From positions 1 to 57,500 of the forward strand of contig JAHBMJ010005947.1 in NCBI GenBank assembly GCA_018398765.1: DNA of 57,500 bases, in the 5' to 3' direction. Below the pieces are notes generated by a model. That model did no database searches and had not been told where the DNA came from. It saw only the letters and a program-made list of their open reading frames with translations. This DNA is from Chromera velia. Its lineage: Eukaryota > Sar > Chromeraceae. Shown here piece by piece: positions 56,379 to 57,500 of this stretch. The position numbers and the translations under genes are program-made. Each line of letters starts with the position of its first letter. The stretch's first letter is position 1.

Positions 56379-57470
56379 GAGAGTACAGAGACCGCGCTTT
56401 TCTCAGAGACACACAAAATAGACACTCAGATGTGAACTCATTTTACTTCCACTGCCCTGATCTTCAACAGCGCATTCTGAATTGAGCCCCCGCGTTCGAA
56501 AAAATATCCGACGCAAAGCAGTCAGATCTCACCGTCCCCCTCCCGCGTTAGCTGACTGATCCCACTTGACTGACATGAACAGAAGGAAAACCAGTCCGAA
56601 GGCAATGCCTCTCGGTCCAGCTTTGCACTGCGTCTCTTCTGGGAATTCTCCCTTGTCACCCCCGTCCAGTGAGGACAACCCCCCCCCCTTTCCTTCCTTC
56701 TGGGAGAATTCTTCCGAGACAGAGGGGGGAGAGGGGAGTCCCCCCTCAGGAGAGATTTGAGGAGAGGTGCTGGAGAGATCGTGAAGAGGAAAGAGGGCAA
56801 CGCCCCCCTTTCGAGATCTCACACCAAAGGATGCTGCAGTCTGGAGACTTGAAAAGAACCTCTCTCCTTCTGTTTTCCTATTTGCAGCCGCCGAATGCAG
56901 CTGCATGCCTTTCGGGGCCCCTTGTTTTCTTCTCCATGATCGGAGGGTGTGCTCTTCCAAACCCTCGATGTCCCCCTTTGTGAGGAAACCCGGACCAAAG
57001 GGACGGACTTCATCCCTCGGTCTATGTCTCATTTTCCATTTGCCACTTATCTTTCTACGCTGTTCCCTTTGCATGCGATCTCCTGTGGTCGACAGCAACA
57101 CAGGGCTGCCCCCACCCAAATTGCCAGGAGACCCTTTTGGTGCTAGACTAAGCGGGTCAATCTTCACTTTACTCGGGGGGATCTGAGTAAGAGACGTCTC
57201 AGACAGGAGGGGGGGCTGTAGAGAAAAAGGGAAAATTCCTTTGGCTCCATGCTCACCGAATGTGAGGGGGAGGAAGGCGAAAGAAGAGGCGAAGGCGAGC
57301 ATGCAAAGCACGATCACCCCTCCACTGACAAGCAGCGTCTTCCGTCTTCCCACTGCGTCAACAAGGGAAGCCGCTGTGGCTGTCGACAAAAGTCTGGTCA
57401 GAGCTACAAACGCAAACAGACTGTGAGGGGCCAGCGAGAACCCGCACGTGCCCGCAAGCCGCATCAAATC
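55532..57470 (-). CDS. MFS sugar-porter family transporter, 3' portion (gene continues past 57500)
   Basis: The last three exons of a minus-strand gene: 57470-56575, 56177-55953 and 55655-55532, all joined in phase 2. Motifs of the sugar porter family: SLVDAVGRRKTLLVSGG (loop after TM8), SFSWAGLFDTLSCEILPNSLRG (TM10 and the E..P..RG motif), then TM11-12 and LVPETANLSLEAID (PETKG-type tail). This is the C-terminal half of a 12-span proton- or facilitator-type solute transporter. The exon at 57470 begins after an ideal ctgcag acceptor, so more exons lie outside. About 210 hydrophilic residues sit between the TM9 and TM10 regions, far longer than usual. The second intron uses a GC donor. Confidence 0.82.
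55833..55945. repeat. CCTT/CCTCCTTCCT pyrimidine repeat in MFS transporter intron
   Basis: About 110 bases of pure C/T on the plus strand, directly beside the GC donor of the intron 55952-55656. It is a mirror-like polypyrimidine tract. Confidence 0.93.
56319..56374. repeat. (AC)n(AG)n compound microsatellite in MFS transporter intron
   Basis: AC units switch directly to AG units within the intron 56574-56178. Confidence 0.93.
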
Positions 57471-57500
57471 CTGCAGAAGAGAGAGCACAGGCGGACAAGA

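Overview
This is nuclear DNA from an intron-rich eukaryote. The protein set and texture suggest an alveolate alga of the chromerid type (for example Chromera velia), but this is inference. It rests on a type II membrane cathepsin L-like protease of the kind known from apicomplexans, TGCATGCA motifs near genes, very many TGCAG 3' splice sites, and GC-rich genes separated by AT-rich islands full of retroelement debris. The standard genetic code fits every model. By eye I found no rRNA, tRNA, operon or CRISPR array.

Layout. (1) 60-763 (-): a two-exon secreted acidic protein. (2) 1401-18301 (+): one very large gene that I reassembled as 36 exons, all in phase, giving about 2546 residues. It is a Dopey/DOP1 protein (endosome-Golgi trafficking) and is the main find of the window. 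(3) 18302-22647: AT-rich spacer with two copies of a roughly 300-bp repeat; one copy carries a 234-bp inverted-repeat transposon with an 8-bp target duplication. (4) 22648-23772 (-): an intact single-exon protein with a mitochondrial-type leader. (5) 25090-27350 (+): decayed Ty1/copia pol with a 3' LTR start. (6) 28610-30553 (-): decayed non-LTR reverse transcriptase. (7) 30828-32669 (+), 34134-37060 (-) and 37770-38276 (+): three genes of unknown function; the first two are two-exon models and the last encodes a secreted protein. A 433-bp fold-back element lies at 33265-33697. (8) 38277-51197: mostly gene-poor and AT-rich, holding a complete gag-only LTR retrotransposon (44108-46585, 5-bp target duplication) and several pseudogene-like frames. 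(9) 51198-52571 (-) and 53131-54210 (+): a divergent pair, cathepsin L-like protease and flavodoxin-like NAD(P)H quinone reductase. (10) 55532-57470 (-): the 3' end of an MFS sugar transporter that runs off the right edge.

The host genes look like unrelated housekeeping and secretory functions rather than one pathway; DOP1, the cathepsin and the secreted proteins could all bear on endomembrane traffic. The most unusual general feature is that many introns begin with a tandem repeat of the first four bases of the donor (GTCA, GTGA, GTCG, GTGG) and many end in tetranucleotide repeats leading into TGCAG.
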